Origin: Mesodorylaimus sp. YZB2_4
Taxonomy: Eukaryota > Nematoda > Enoplea > Dorylaimida > Dorylaimidae
Length of the DNA: 64,000 nucleotides
NCBI GenBank assembly: GCA_030248295.1
Contig: JASANH010000626.1
Span: forward strand, 1,302,001 to 1,366,000
Direction: 5' to 3'
Shown here: positions 48,029-59,929 of the stretch, one piece after another
How the letters are laid out: the number at the start of each line of letters is the position of its first letter
Position numbering within the stretch: the first letter of the stretch is position 1
Program-made: the position numbers and the translations under genes
Notes under the pieces: model-generated
Database searches by the model: none
The model's input: the letters and a program-made list of their open reading frames with translations, nothing else
What the model was told of the DNA's origin: nothing

Positions 48029-50030
48029 TAAAAACAAAAGAAGCCATGAGGAAGCGTGCTGGCTAATCAGTGCGGCCAGTTCAAGCGCGTAGGAGGCGAC
48101 CTCGGCCGTGTACTCGTGTATGCCTAGGTAGGTTCTAGGTACACAGAGGGAAAAAGAGGAGGACTGTCGGCTTTGACCGAGAGAGCGAATTATAGCCGAG
48201 CCAGATTCAAAAATAGAATTCTAAAGTCCTGTATAAATAACGGACAGGCCATTGTGCGCGCCAGCGACCAGCCGGCTCGGGCCAGGGTTAGTTGGAGGGG
48301 AAGATGAAAGGGGCGAGTTGGAAAACAGCGCCGATGAGGTGACATCCACAGGAGAGTATGCATAGTCGAACGGTCGAACGATTGGTAGAAAGATTTCGGA
48401 GGGAAACGTGTTTCGAGCATGAAATAGAACGGCCGATTCGCTCGGCCGCCGGGCTATGCGGTGCAAAGAAGTGCAACCGAAACGGCCGGAACCGGCGCCC
48501 CGACCTCTACTTCGCTGGTTTTTCCAGTTCCAATGGAGGATTGTTGTGCCACCAGCACGTTGTTTTACATTTCACGCGGCCCGTAGCACGCGCTGCTGGC
48601 GACATGTCCACTCCATACAAGGCGTCACGAGCGATCCTAATGCCAGCCGGCCGACGGACCGCGGTCAATTCTGTTGTCCACGGAGGCAATCGTATTTTTG
48701 CCGCCCGGCTGCCAGTAGAAGCACGACTGGCGAGAAAGACAGAGAACACGAAGGCGGTCGGGTCGTGTCGGCGACTGGCTGCGGCTGACTGCGCCAAGGG
48801 TTACGCGCGGTGAACTCATTACTATTGACACAGAGCACACGCGTCGTCGACTGCACCCCGGCGAAGAATGACGGGCGGCAAAGAGAATGGCAGTCGTCTG
48901 TGTACGGCTGGCAGCAAGGGCGTACACACAAGCGCGCCCTCGCCCTCGCTCGGCCACGTCTGCAACCTGGCCCGACCTCTTCTCCGGTCGAACCCGGCTT
49001 TGTGTACCTATGCACCGAGCGCACAGAACATTATGCGATGCGCCAGCCGTCCTAGTACACACCGCCCTCTCCTTGTGGGAGGTTTTGAAATGATCAATAA
49101 ACTTCAACGACTATAACACTGAAAGGGGAGGGCGAGGACGCGAAACAGAGCGTAAGCATAAACCACAAACCATCACCACGGACACTGGACCCCGCCGCCC
49201 GCGATTAGGTTCGCTCGGCCGAGGTCACGTTCGGGCCGAGGCTAGGGCGCACGGCCTCCTCCATCTCCCGTCTCCCGGGTACCCTCTTTAAAATTTCACT
49301 CGCTAATACCAGTCAACAGGGGTCGAAGCAGCCAGCTGCCCTCCTGCGCCCACACTCAACACAACGGTGTTTGGAGGGCGAGCTCGAAACAACCGACTCC
49401 TCCGACTCCCAACAAGCGAAAGAAATCGCGGCGGAAGGAAGATAACGGTCAGCCAGCAACGAGCGGTTTTTGGACAGCGTTCACGGTTTGGACCATCCGT
49501 CAAGGCGAATGTAGGGACTGCCCGTGCACCAATATCATCGAAGCGAATCGAACCGACCCCAAAAATGTAGGCCGACCGCAGTGCCCGAGCCGAAGAGCAA
49601 GCGTTTTGAAACGAGGCCTTTGAGAACGGGCAATTGTTAAATTTATAGGAAACCGGTCCCATCCTCTCTCCCGACAACGTGCCTGTTCGCGGTGGAGCCC
49701 GCACAACTCGTTCCCACAGTCTACACAGACCTCTGCCCGTGACCAAGTCCCATATACGGACTCGTACAACTGCCTACGCACCGCTTGAACTTTGACCAAC
49801 GCCCCCTCCCCTGCGAGTATCTTCGTGTGCATTGTGCGAGTGCCGCGCCAGGCCGACTTCATAACCGGCGCTCGAAAACGGAGAAAATTTGGAACCGGTT
49901 GGATTCACGGTTTTAAACTTTTCGGACGCGGCAGCCGGGCGAGTGGCAAGGCCAAAGCTGTGTCCTAGTCGAGGGCACGGGCACCAATACCATTAGACGA
50001 AAGGGGCGTATAATAAAAGTTTCTCTACCA
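48029..50030. promoter_or_regulatory. CpG-rich region upstream of the nuclear receptor
   Basis: Base composition and CpG density rise sharply from about 48.1 to 50.0 kb compared with the AT-rich spacers elsewhere. Long overlapping frames on both strands (for example 48358-48813 and 48637-49107) are what GC-rich DNA gives by chance; none has a domain. A minus-strand TATAAAT at about 49644-49650 could be the receptor's core promoter, which would fit a non-coding first exon spliced to the acceptor at 48029. Promoter identity is inferred. Confidence 0.4.
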
Positions 50031-50973
50031 GGAAAAGTGTGTGCGCGCTCTATTTCCTATCAAATATGCGTCCGCTCGGCGAATGGGCTCTCATGCGAGA
50101 CTTGAACTCGAGCCGAGATGGCAACAGACAGTTCTCGGTCACCCACCACCCGACTGGACAACGGCCAAGTCCAGCCTCGAGTCGCAAAACTTCACACCTA
50201 TACGTCAACCAAATATCATTCTGGCCTTGAAAAATGACAGTGAGCGCATCGATGGCCAACTGCGCGCACATGCCTGCCATCCGCCCGCTGGAACAATCGC
50301 CCACTACCACCAATCATCGCGTTCTGATTACTCCACATCTCAGTCAGCAAAGTGTTACTTCTCGCCAACCACCATTCCTACAGTTTGTGCGGATCGTTAA
50401 GTCTCTGATCCAAAACAATGGCACCACTCGGAGCCCAGGGGCTGACAATAAACCCTTTCAGCCCGTGCACAGTAAGCAGCACTCCTACGCTCAACTGCGC
50501 GTTAAGTGACCTTTTCAAGTGAAGTGACCTTTTTAGAACGCGCCTGAAAAGCTTCTCAAAGTCAACAAATCTCTTGATTGAGCTATTTTATCAGCATGGA
50601 AAGTGTATCAAAGGCCCCTAGTCTAATTATCAGAGGGTTAGTGGGTGGAGATTAGGGTACGTTGGGACTTGTCACAGAAGTGTGACCGATGTGCACGGAT
50701 TGGTAACTAATGCTGTGCACGGTTGCACGTGCGCCCTCATTATTGTTTGGTACGTTATGGCAGGCGGTGCAGCTGTGCAGGAGACCAGGCCAGATATAGT
50801 AAGGACACTGGTCCGAAATAGTTTGCGCGGACAGTCGGGCTCACAATCAGTCCCACTTGGCTCTATGACAATGCAGAGACGTGAAGAAAAAGCATCATGT
50901 CATGCAGGACATTCATTTAGGTTAAAGAGGCAGTACTCTTTCCAGCATTATCACCGCTCATACGCATTGGAAT
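50031..50973. other. Intergenic sequence
   Basis: No gene recognised. Should include the 3' UTR of the Ly6-like gene at the right end. Confidence 0.4.
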
Positions 50974-51612
50974 CTAGATCAATTGGTCAAATGGAAACGG
51001 CTTCCCCCTTTCACACGGTCCATACGATCGCGTGTCTTCATTGCAGTTGTGGCCGTATCGACAGCAGTTGACGGTGACCGAGGCGTTGAACAAGCTAATT
51101 CGATAACCAGCTAATGTGCGGCCAGGTATGCTGACGTCAGGCGTTCCAAATTGAGCGTTTCGAATATTGTCCCAGTGATAACAACGGCTCGATGGCAGCC
51201 GTTGGTTCCAGTCCCACGAGGGCTGACCGCCCTCTACCTCGCGGCATATCCATCCGACCCATCGATCACGTTGGCGCGCAACCAGACCAAAGTCGCAACT
51301 GTAATAGTTCAATTCCTCCGCATACCCGTATACATCGTTGGGCAGACCAGCCCGTTTTGAGCCATCGATAGCAATCTGGCCTCGAACAATTAGCGAAAGG
51401 CAAGTGGGACTCGTTTCTGAGGCGCTATCGCAGTATCCATCGATGCCGTCAGACTCACGGTCGGACACATAGTATTGGAACGGACTGAGGTCAGTGATCG
51501 GGTAAGTTTGACGGACATAGACGCTGGTGTAACATTTCAAACCACAGCTACCTCCTATGCCACTGAAAAGTACAGACAGGAATAGAAAATACGATAGCAT
51601 GGTTTTTGCCAT
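50974..51612 (-). CDS. Secreted Cys-rich protein, Ly6/uPAR-like
   Basis: Intronless 212-aa protein. A signal peptide (MLSYFLFLSVLFSGIGGSCG, residues 5-24) is followed by LKCYTSVYV, the LxCY opening of three-finger (Ly6/uPAR) domains, and ends with VNCCRYGHNCNED, their CCxxxxCN signature. About a dozen cysteines and a Trp-rich middle (RWVGWICRE) lie between. The spacing is longer than one standard three-finger fold, so this may be an expanded or nematode/arthropod-type variant. The C-terminus is polar with no GPI signal, so free secretion is likely. Function unknown; assignment rests on the two end motifs. Confidence 0.65.
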   Translation of the reverse strand: MAKTMLSYFLFLSVLFSGIGGSCGLKCYTSVYVRQTYPITDLSPFQYYVSDRESDGIDGYCDSASETSPTCLSLIVRGQIAIDGSKRAGLPNDVYGYAEELNYYSCDFGLVARQRDRWVGWICREVEGGQPSWDWNQRLPSSRCYHWDNIRNAQFGTPDVSIPGRTLAGYRISLFNASVTVNCCRYGHNCNEDTRSYGPCERGKPFPFDQLI

Positions 51613-52430
51613 TTCCTTCTCGCTAGCAAAGTCAACTCTACACTAAAAACGGCCTAGTCCACAGTGGCATTTTTGTAACTAGGCGGCGAACAATCAAACG
51701 GCTGATAGCCTACTTTTGGTCATGTTATCTTATCTTCACATTGAACTTTTGTGTTGGCACACCATGGCATGTGTTTTGAGTTGACTTTGCCACATTTCAG
51801 CAAGCTTAAAAAGCGTGTTAAGCTGAAAAACGAGTTGAATTATGCAAGAAGCTGGGCCACTCATGCCTCCTCTTCAGATCCAAGCATTGCTCATTTAAAT
51901 CATGCGAACGTGAATTGGTCCAGTTGAGGTGTGCCTTAGAATAACTGTAGGAACACAGCAGCCAAGAGCCTGATCTCCTTAAGTATGACGAAATGTAATT
52001 TGCAACGGGTGTTTTAATAAATCAGAGATAAGGTGAGTCACTGAAAAGGTGACTCAAAGGCTGCGCAAGAGATGCAGAGTGAAGAGTTGTGTAGGTACAG
52101 TAGAATGACGGCAGCAGCTGCTAAAGCTTGTTGCTGCTACTGCTTGCTGAAATACTCGTATGCACGAAATAAAAGGTTCCAAATGGCAGTATTTTCTTGG
52201 AGCCTCTAAATCCTACCGCTCACTATCCATCTGGGCAGCCAGGCACTGTTATTTTAATGTAGTCAACTGGGCGTTCAAAGCATGCATCAGGTGACCAGCT
52301 ACTTTATGATCATGTAACTCGAAATACCCTAAGCAAGGAGGAAAAAAACCATAAGCAGGTCAGCGACCAAACGTTAGTACCCAAGCCAGGCCCACTAGTG
52401 CATTACCAATAAAACCACTTGCATATCCAC
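51613..52430. other. Spacer between Ly6-like and F-box genes
   Basis: No feature recognised beyond probable promoter and 3' UTR sequence. Confidence 0.4.
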
Positions 52431-53654
52431 TTAGATCATCACGTCCCAAAATCGGACTGCCAGTCCTTCTTCAAACTTGACCACACCTCCACCACTGAGT
52501 TGCAGCTGACCCCACGCCGCGTTGACCACTGGCGATGTCCATATTACGGCACTGACCTCGTGGCAAATACGTATGACCACATTCACACTACTGTGTAATC
52601 CTTGCAGGGACTGAACGAAGGCAGCAGCCGTCTCTGGTGTCGCGATCTCTTTCACTTTCCAAACATACACGAATCTGAGTCCTGTGCAAACTGTGATCAG
52701 TGTTCGCAATGTGGCCGGACTAATACTGTAGTAGAATTGCAATTCTTGCAACCTGCCACCCTCAGCAATACGACGTATGCCCTCATCGATGTCTCCCTCG
52801 CCAGTGTTATAGGTATTCTCAAAATATAGCTTCTTCAGACTCGGTAAGGTCGCCAGTGCGGAAACTGCTTCTTTGGTGACGTACAACCAAACAAGACCTA
52901 ATTCCTCCAACTGAGAAAAACAGTTGGATATCTTGGTCAATTCCACGTCAGTGAATCGATGCATGGGATCAGCGCATATGATCAGAGTGCGTAATGAGGA
53001 AAGCTGCCAAAAATGTGGCACATGCTCAAAGGAAAAGTTGCCACTCATTTCTCGAAATATCAAGGCATCTAGGTTTTGATAATTGGCAAATGTGGCGTCC
53101 AGAATTTCTCTAGATACATTGGTTTGAATTTCAGTTTCAAAATACTTCAAATTTGGAAATCGATCAATAATAGATCGGAACGAGTCATTATTGAAACCAT
53201 TAATTTTTAAAACCTTTAACTTTTCCAGAATGCAGTCTTGGGGGAAGACGGGCGATGTGCCGTTGTGGTTCCACATAAAACTTTTTAGATTTTGGTGATT
53301 GCGCAATAAGCTAGCAAACAGGTCGTTCCCGATTCTGGTGTGATCGATACGTATTTCAGAAAGGCGGGGACATGAAAATTGGGAAAATGCCTCTATTAGG
53401 GATCGATCGAATGAACGTGGAAAGATGATCCGTTCCAGACGATTGCTGCAGAGTTTGAGCAAAGATGACAAATTCGATGGTCGAACTCGCTTGAAGATCG
53501 GATCATTTAAGTCCAAACTTCTGGTTTCAGACAAAGCTATGCATGAAATTTGGTGAAAACGAGGACTAGTGCTAGATATACGCACTTGCTGGTCCAATGA
53601 TAAGAAACGAAATACATGAAGCAGTGCCTGATCTGGTAGCAGATCTAGGGACAT
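52431..53654 (-). CDS. F-box/LRR protein 2
   Basis: Intronless 407-aa relative of F-box protein 1. F-box at residues 3-45 (LDLLPDQALLHVFRFLSLDQ, then STSPRFHQIS), then irregular leucine-rich repeats (LSEIRIDHTRIGNDLFASLL, LEELGLVWLYVTKEAVSAL, LKKLYFENTY). It probably selects a substrate for an SCF ubiquitin ligase. The C-terminal module SISPATLRTLITVCTGLRFV matches those of the other two copies, showing common descent. Start at ATG 53654, directly before the F-box as in paralogues. Confidence 0.85.
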   Translation of the reverse strand: MSLDLLPDQALLHVFRFLSLDQQVRISSTSPRFHQISCIALSETRSLDLNDPIFKRVRPSNLSSLLKLCSNRLERIIFPRSFDRSLIEAFSQFSCPRLSEIRIDHTRIGNDLFASLLRNHQNLKSFMWNHNGTSPVFPQDCILEKLKVLKINGFNNDSFRSIIDRFPNLKYFETEIQTNVSREILDATFANYQNLDALIFREMSGNFSFEHVPHFWQLSSLRTLIICADPMHRFTDVELTKISNCFSQLEELGLVWLYVTKEAVSALATLPSLKKLYFENTYNTGEGDIDEGIRRIAEGGRLQELQFYYSISPATLRTLITVCTGLRFVYVWKVKEIATPETAAAFVQSLQGLHSSVNVVIRICHEVSAVIWTSPVVNAAWGQLQLSGGGVVKFEEGLAVRFWDVMI

Positions 53655-53688
53655 TTTGTCAGGGTGTTTTCCCAGGTGATAGCTATGA

Positions 53689-53900
53689 TTAACACCACCT
53701 GTTAGTGTTTGCTGTTGCCTGGAAGACGAGACGTATGCTTACGTTCCTTGCTTCTATAGTACGCAAGTTTCTATAACCAGCTAACAAATTTGGCGGGAAA
53801 TTTAAAATCTGCACCTGATTGAAATGCAAAGTACGTACTGCCTTGTTGTGATTTGAGACATATGTACATATTAGCAAGAGACTTTGCTCAATGTATGCCA
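53689..53900 (-). pseudogene. Orphan leucine-rich-repeat exon fragment
   Basis: The minus strand encodes VRTLHFNQVQILNFPPNLL followed by GYRNLRTIEARN and then a GTAAGC donor (near 53742). The L-x-F/L-x2-N-like spacing suggests an extracellular LRR protein rather than the F-box family. Nothing upstream continues it, because LINE sequence begins within about 300 bp. It may be a gene piece cut off by that insertion, or chance. Confidence 0.3.
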
Positions 53901-53949
53901 CGCCGGTACGCCAATTTGTTTCTACGCTGGCTCCATATCTTGCCAAAAA

Positions 53950-56518
53950 TAGTCAACGGCGTCAGGAACGTCTTACATGCACACCATTCCAAGGGAGGCC
54001 TACAGATGCCACTTTCGAGCACAAATTCATTCGGTAACCAATTGTAACCGATGCCAGCTCAACATAACGAGAGGTGCGCTCCGCACTCTGCCAGTTCTAG
54101 ATTGGATGTTGCGCCTAGGCCTAACTGAGGACCTAACTGAGGACCCGATTGATTGGCTCACTGCGTCACTTCTGCGGACCCAAGCTTGTAGCCTTATTGA
54201 CGACATTGGAGGAGTACAAACTGTGGTGGGGACCCGACTCGCCAGGGTAAATCGCTATTCGATTGGGTAATAGTGGGTAATCTCGTCACCGCTACACTTC
54301 TGTCTGTCCGCCCATTTCTACCTCTGATCATAATGTGATTGGTATCCAGATTTCCCGTTCTTTTGAAGTGTAAAAAACAGCATCAAGATTTGCGGAAAAT
54401 ATGGTTGCTTCGAGATATAGATTGGGAGACTGTGAACTGTCGTATTGCTTCTGCGAACTGTACTAATTTGGTCAACTCTGCCGAGACTATCGACGTGGCT
54501 TGCCATCTATTGACGACTAAGATCTCTAATATTCTGCGTGAACTAGTACCGCAGCGGACTGTTAAGATAGCAAATCGTCAATTATGGATGACAACTGAGG
54601 TGTTGGCTATGAGTCGGGCCAAGAATGAGACGTATATACGATGGAAACGAGATCGATCGACCAATGATCATCACTGATTTTTGAACTTAAGGCGTCAATG
54701 TCGCAAGATTAAAGAAGCAAAATCTAACTACATTTCGGCCACGTTCTCAAATTGTTCGAGCTCCACTGATTTATGGTCTACCTATCATCGTCTAACACCA
54801 GACGACCGATCGATTCCAACGCTGTTTGTCCACCCTGACCGCCCATTAATCACGGCAGGAGAGAAAGCAAATGCTTTTCAAAAGCAGTTTCTTTCCAATT
54901 TTAACGACAGCGACTACGGCTCCTTTGGTCAGCTTCTGAAGGATCCGGATGATTTTTGCGAGTATTTGGCGACCGTCGCATCGGTTCTCAGTGATCTACA
55001 ACGACTTAAACGTCAAAAGGCTCCTGGCGACGACGGTTTATCCCCATCGATCATAAAAAATATTGCACCGTCAATCGCAGGCCGATTAAGTGTCCTAATT
55101 AATCGATCAATTTTGGAAGAGAAGTTCCCATCGAAGTGGAAACTAGCTCAAGTCATTCCGATTCCAAAGTCAAATGAAAAGTCTGACTTGAAGAACTTTC
55201 GGCCGATCTCACTGTTGTCAATTCTGTCCAAAATACTCGAACGGCATATTGAACGTCTTATTCGTCCTCGAGTTAATTTGTCCCAACATCAGCACGGATT
55301 TTGTGAACGACGATCGACTACTGGGGCCTTATTAGTTGTACACAACCAATGCATAACTGGCTTAGTCAACGGCAGTATTCTGCAGTGACTGGTATTTTCT
55401 AGGATATTGAAAAGGCCTTCGATCGCGTCCCGCATTCACTTTTGTCAGAGACACTACAAAGGCATCATCAGATTCCTCCGACTCTGCTCAACTGGCTACA
55501 CTCGTATTTTTCAGATCGTCAGCAATACATCAGCGTGAAGGACTGTGCATCTTGCACTGAACGAGTGGTTTCTGGTGTGCCGCAGGGCAGTATCCTTGGT
55601 CCGCTGCTCTTTGTGGCCATTACTGATCCATTATTGCGACAGTTTTATAAGAAGTTCCCAGATTTACGCCTGCAGTGCTATGCGGACGATACCTGTCTCT
55701 TGGTTCCCGCTCGAGACATTAGAGAAGCTGAAAGCACGATTCAACCTGCCCTTGAATTTGTTATAAACTGCATACGATCAGTCGGTTTGTCAATTAACCG
55801 TCAAAAAGTCAAGCCACTCTTTTTCGATACAGCCCTCGTGCACCTAGCAGCACACCTTCGATCACTATTAACGGGCAGAAGCTTATCTTCGTCAATACGG
55901 TATTTTATTTGGGGGTGACTCTCTCTGGTGACATGAAATTTGCAGAGCATGTCACCAATGTTTGCTCAAGCACGCGACGCATGTTAGGAGTGCTGCGTCG
56001 ACGACTTGGAAGACATGCTCCGTCGAAGGTGATGCAAACTGTTTACTCTGCGTGCGTTCGTACAAAATCGGAATATGCCCGTCAGGCGTTGGATCCCATT
56101 CTGAAATCGGACATCGAAAATTTGGAAAGCACGCAAAGGTGCGCTCTTCGGCTCATCACAAAGGACTGGATAGATACTTATGATGAGCTTTTGTGTCAAT
56201 GCGGCTGGAGTACCCTAAGCAGGAGGCGAAAAGAACTGAAACTGGTCCAGCTTCATAAATTTTATCACGGTGCGCATGATTATGGAAACGCTTGTTTTTT
56301 TTGCACGGTCTGGACGTAAACTCTATAAGACACAGAAGCCGGCGTGTAAATGGAGCATACGTTACATATACCTACCCTGTAATCAGACCAGGACTAAGTC
56401 GTTTGAACAGTGTTTTAATTACTCTGCTATTCGTTTGTGGAATTCGTTGCCTTGTGATGTGGCCTGGCTTTACGATGCCAGCTCTTTTGAAGAAGCACTC
56501 ACCAGTCAGAAACTGTAA
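53950..56518 (+). mobile_element. Degenerate non-LTR retrotransposon (LINE)
   Basis: Remains of an ORF2 of the Jockey/CR1-like group. The end of an APE-type endonuclease is visible at 54323-54334 (SDHN then VIGIQ). Reverse transcriptase runs 54681-55900: KRQKAPGDDGLSPSIIKN, FRPISLLSILSKILERHIE, DIEKAFDRV (motif A), GVPQGSILGPLLF, and YADD at 55679-55690 (motif C). The thumb and C-terminal region continue to SFEQCFNYSAIRLWNSLP and end near 56518. It is broken: at least three frame changes, and a TAG at 55400-55402 directly before the motif A Asp. The 5' part is too decayed to delimit and no poly-A tail is clear. Confidence 0.88.
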
Positions 56519-58136
56519 TTTTTCTGATCATGACAAATATTGCATTGGACTTGATGATGTTTTGCGATTTTACGTATTTTCTTTTTCCATTTTATTGATC
56601 TTATGTATCCCACGATCGAAGTGCGCTTTAGCGTTTCCGTGCGGAGTAAACAGTGACAGTGACCTCCAAGAACCGGTCATCCGCTCGATCATGAATCGCT
56701 GGACAATAGATTATAAAGAAGCCACAAACCTCATCTCATTGCGCCAACGTCGAGACAAATTAGCTTGTTCAGTTTTAAAATTATTTTTTCATGCCATTGC
56801 ATGTACAGTTTGTACCCTGGTATAAGGTGCCCTTGAACGACCTCAAGTTCTTGGTTATCGAAAGATAGCAATAGCCACTAAGCCTTGCAGACGTGGGAGA
56901 AAATGTGGCCAATCGAAGTTGGCCATGAGGGACAAAAACTCTGACTGGTGCAAAGACACCTGAAAATAAGCATCCACCAGAGGGGGTTACTTTTCCCAGT
57001 CAGGGGAGATCAATAATTCTCTTTCACCCGCCATGACAAGGGTACAGGCACAAGGGTTACACAAGGGGCCTTGAGGAAGTGACTGATGATGGTGAACAGA
57101 AGTCAGAATCTGCCGTGCTTTCAACTTTTTATATCGCGGGCTCAATGTTAAATGCACGCACAGCTAAAAGCAGAACACACATTAAAAAGCTTTGGTGTAT
57201 GTGGAAGGGACAGTCAAAGCTGCCATCTCCTTGTGCTTTTCTCACTTTAGTAGGTACAGTATGCATACAAGAAGAAAAGTGTCTTGACGCTGCTGTGCTC
57301 TCTTACCGTTTGTGCAAAACCCATCTAGGCCTTCTGGCTAATGGGCACTCGATCACCATGTATTCAGCCAATGCATCAATCTTCTAAAAGTGTTCGATTT
57401 TCAAATGCCACGGCGCTGTTTACTCTTTCTGCATCTTTTATGACTTTATCTCACCTAATAATTAGTCATATTCTTTCTCGATTTTTCCTGAATTGACGTC
57501 ATCGAGTCGAATAGGTGATTTATGGGAGGGCTGACAGTCAGAGCAAGTAATACTAATCCATCCGGTGAGGGTTAGGGGCATCGGAGACGGGAAACATCAC
57601 TGACGGTGGCACTGACACTGATCTTTCTTACCCTATCTGGGGGCGCCGTACTGTAATGGACGCTATGTACAGGAACACCACCGTACAGGAAATGTTCGTA
57701 CGAGGGAAAGGGCACAGTTTGACGTAAGAGGCTGGTACACAGGAAGAAGCTGGATTGTCTTATTGCTCCCTGGGTAACACGCAACTTATTTAGATTAAGC
57801 ATGAGTGGGTGGTTTCGCAATGTGTGCCCGATACTGGGAAGGATAACCTAAGGCAATGGCAGGTATACGGATAGAATGAAGGCATTTTTCTAGTCTTGGC
57901 AACTGCGGTGATGGGTGTTGTTTGGCTAAAACGAGTAGTTTGATAATTAAGTTCGCTACTCAGCCAACGATGTGACATAAAATCGAGAAGGCATGTCGCT
58001 CTTTCGCCTGTATAATGTCACTTGGAAAATGGATTCTAAATAGTCGTTGCGAGGGTGCGCGTGGGCTGCTCGAGAGCATATAATCGAGACCCGCCGGCCA
58101 TTTCAGTCACATTCAAATTAACTCTAGGAAACGAGG
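56519..58136. other. Intergenic sequence
   Basis: The first 300 bases may be LINE 3' UTR (a frame to about 56825 continues but shows no domain). No other gene recognised until the TATA-like box of the peptide gene. Confidence 0.4.
58077..58084 (+). promoter_or_regulatory. TATA-like box of the small peptide gene
   Basis: CATATAAT lies about 55 bp upstream of the ATG at 58137, suggesting a very short 5' UTR. Confidence 0.4.
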
Positions 58137-58438
58137 ATGAAGCTCGCCTCGTGCGTTGTAGTAGTCACTCTACTCTTGTTTTCTTTCGCCACCGTATCCC
58201 AAGGCTTTGTGTTCAACTTGCGCCAATTGCCGTCAGAACGCTTTCGAACTAAACAAAAGCAGAAAACGTGAGAATTGTTGGATTTCTCTTACATTTTCAG
58301 GGACTCATCTCGTTTCACTTTATCTTCAGGTCGATGAAAGGCCATGTGAACAGGGCGAGTAGTGGTTTCAACGAAGACTCACTCTATGTAGATGGAAGAT
58401 GGAGAAAAGGAAAACATGAGAAACAGTGGCTGTACTAA
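58137..58438 (+). CDS. Candidate neuropeptide-like precursor (79 aa)
   Basis: ATG 58137 opens a strong signal peptide (residues 1-23, LASCVVVVTLLLFSFATVSQ). Exon 1 ends at 58267 before GTGAGA. Two acceptors are possible: 58329 (TTTATCTTCAG), giving the 79-aa product with exon 2 at 58330-58438, or 58300 (ACATTTTCAG), giving a shorter product that ends SSRFTLSSGR. The long form has basic stretches (KQKQK; RWRKGKHEK) that could be cleavage sites and a C-terminal QWLY. No cysteine occurs in the mature part and I recognise no known peptide family. A single short peptide after a signal, with basic residues and a compact TATA promoter, fits a hormone or neuropeptide precursor, but antimicrobial or other roles are equally open. 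Confidence 0.55.
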
Positions 58439-59929
58439 ATATTGGAAAGCCAAGTGGCGCTACATGGTTCATCGTATCTGACGAATCAAGAATTTAAGCT
58501 TGAGCTTATGGCCTATGTGACTTGCTTTTCTTGATGCAGTTGCGACTGACACTGCAGAAAAGGGAGAAACAAGAATAATGGTCGAGTCATTATGGATTTG
58601 ATGCTTACAACAATGTTTGAAAATTATCATGCCTGCACAGCAAAGTAGATAATACCTGGCCCACATTATCAGTGCGAATGAATGCGGGTATGTTTTGCAA
58701 GGGGGGGGGGGAGGATGGAAACATGCTGTGAAGGTGGGCGTGTTTCTCTGACGGAAATCAACCTTTCATCCAGCAACCCTTTGAAAGGCTGGCCTGTCAA
58801 CCACTTTCGTTTTCCCATTCGCTTCGAAAGGTGGACGCGAACTTTTGGAGGAATGCGTCCATCGCCAGTTGCAGGTGATAGGTGATAAACTACTCGGGCA
58901 ATTTTCTCTATTTTTGGAATTTCAAAGATCATCTTATTAAGAAATCCCTTGGAGGCAACTTAGGGCCTTACATGTATCCGGTATCCCTTGGACTGAAGTT
59001 CACTCTCCACGAGACTTTAGGCTCACTCTTAGCTGCATGTGAAAGGGTCAGGGAAGTTTACCCGCAAGGGATTAGGGCTTAGATGGAGCGCTGGGGTCTG
59101 ATCAGACCCATCCTATACGCTCATTAGGAGCCGTGTCTTAGAGATTCTACAGTACATACAAGTTGGAGTAAAATTCTGCATACCTTACTTCAGGCCGCTT
59201 CAGCTCGAAGCTAACATTCACCTAGCTCGTAGCTTTTTTCGCCAAAAGCCTGGCTTCGCCAGCTGTAATGGAGTTCCATTTCCGAGTCCCTCTGAGAGAA
59301 AGCGTCGCAACTCAAAGCAGTGATTATCCCCATTAAGGGTGCCTCTGAGATTGGTGTGCGTTGTTGGATGAATGGAGTTTTCACTCGTAGTAAACCTGAA
59401 CAATGCCATGACAGGCCGAATACAAGATGCTGATGAATGAAGCAGCATTCATCTTCTGAATGGCTCGGGAATATAGCTAAAAAAAAAGTCCTGTGCATAC
59501 ATTGCTTTTTACGAACTCTAGTGCATCAAGCTCTTTTTTGTAAGTCGAACGATAAGGCTCTTCATGCTCACACCCCGAGGGCTTGTACAGACTCATACAG
59601 CAGCAGATCAGCCAACAAGAAGGGGAAAAAGGCGACCATGGTGCCCACCATTTGCCGAGTCCCCAGTTTCGGCCATTTCTTCGTCGTTTGACGATGCTTG
59701 CAATCACTTCTGCTTAGACGATTTTACCCAGTGCAATGTCGGTTCCTTGCGCTACGTCAGTGGATATTTTGGTGTGGGGGCAAGGTCCAATCAGGATAGG
59801 ATATGACGGAACCACGCTCGTAATTCGAGTCAGTAGAGGGCACTTTGCATAATGCGGTAGGACCTGATTTAGGTGTGCACAAACATGTTGTTCGTGAGGC
59901 AAGGGGATCCAACCCCCCTATGGTTAGTA
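58439..59929. other. Intergenic sequence
   Basis: No gene recognised. Contains a G run near 58701. The stretch 59880-59920 includes an imperfect B-box-like word on the minus strand (GGTTGGATCCCC), too isolated to call. Confidence 0.4.

Noticed and set aside
48358-49107. Long overlapping frames on both strands
   Set aside because: GC-rich DNA lacks stop codons by chance; several frames are open at once and none has a domain.
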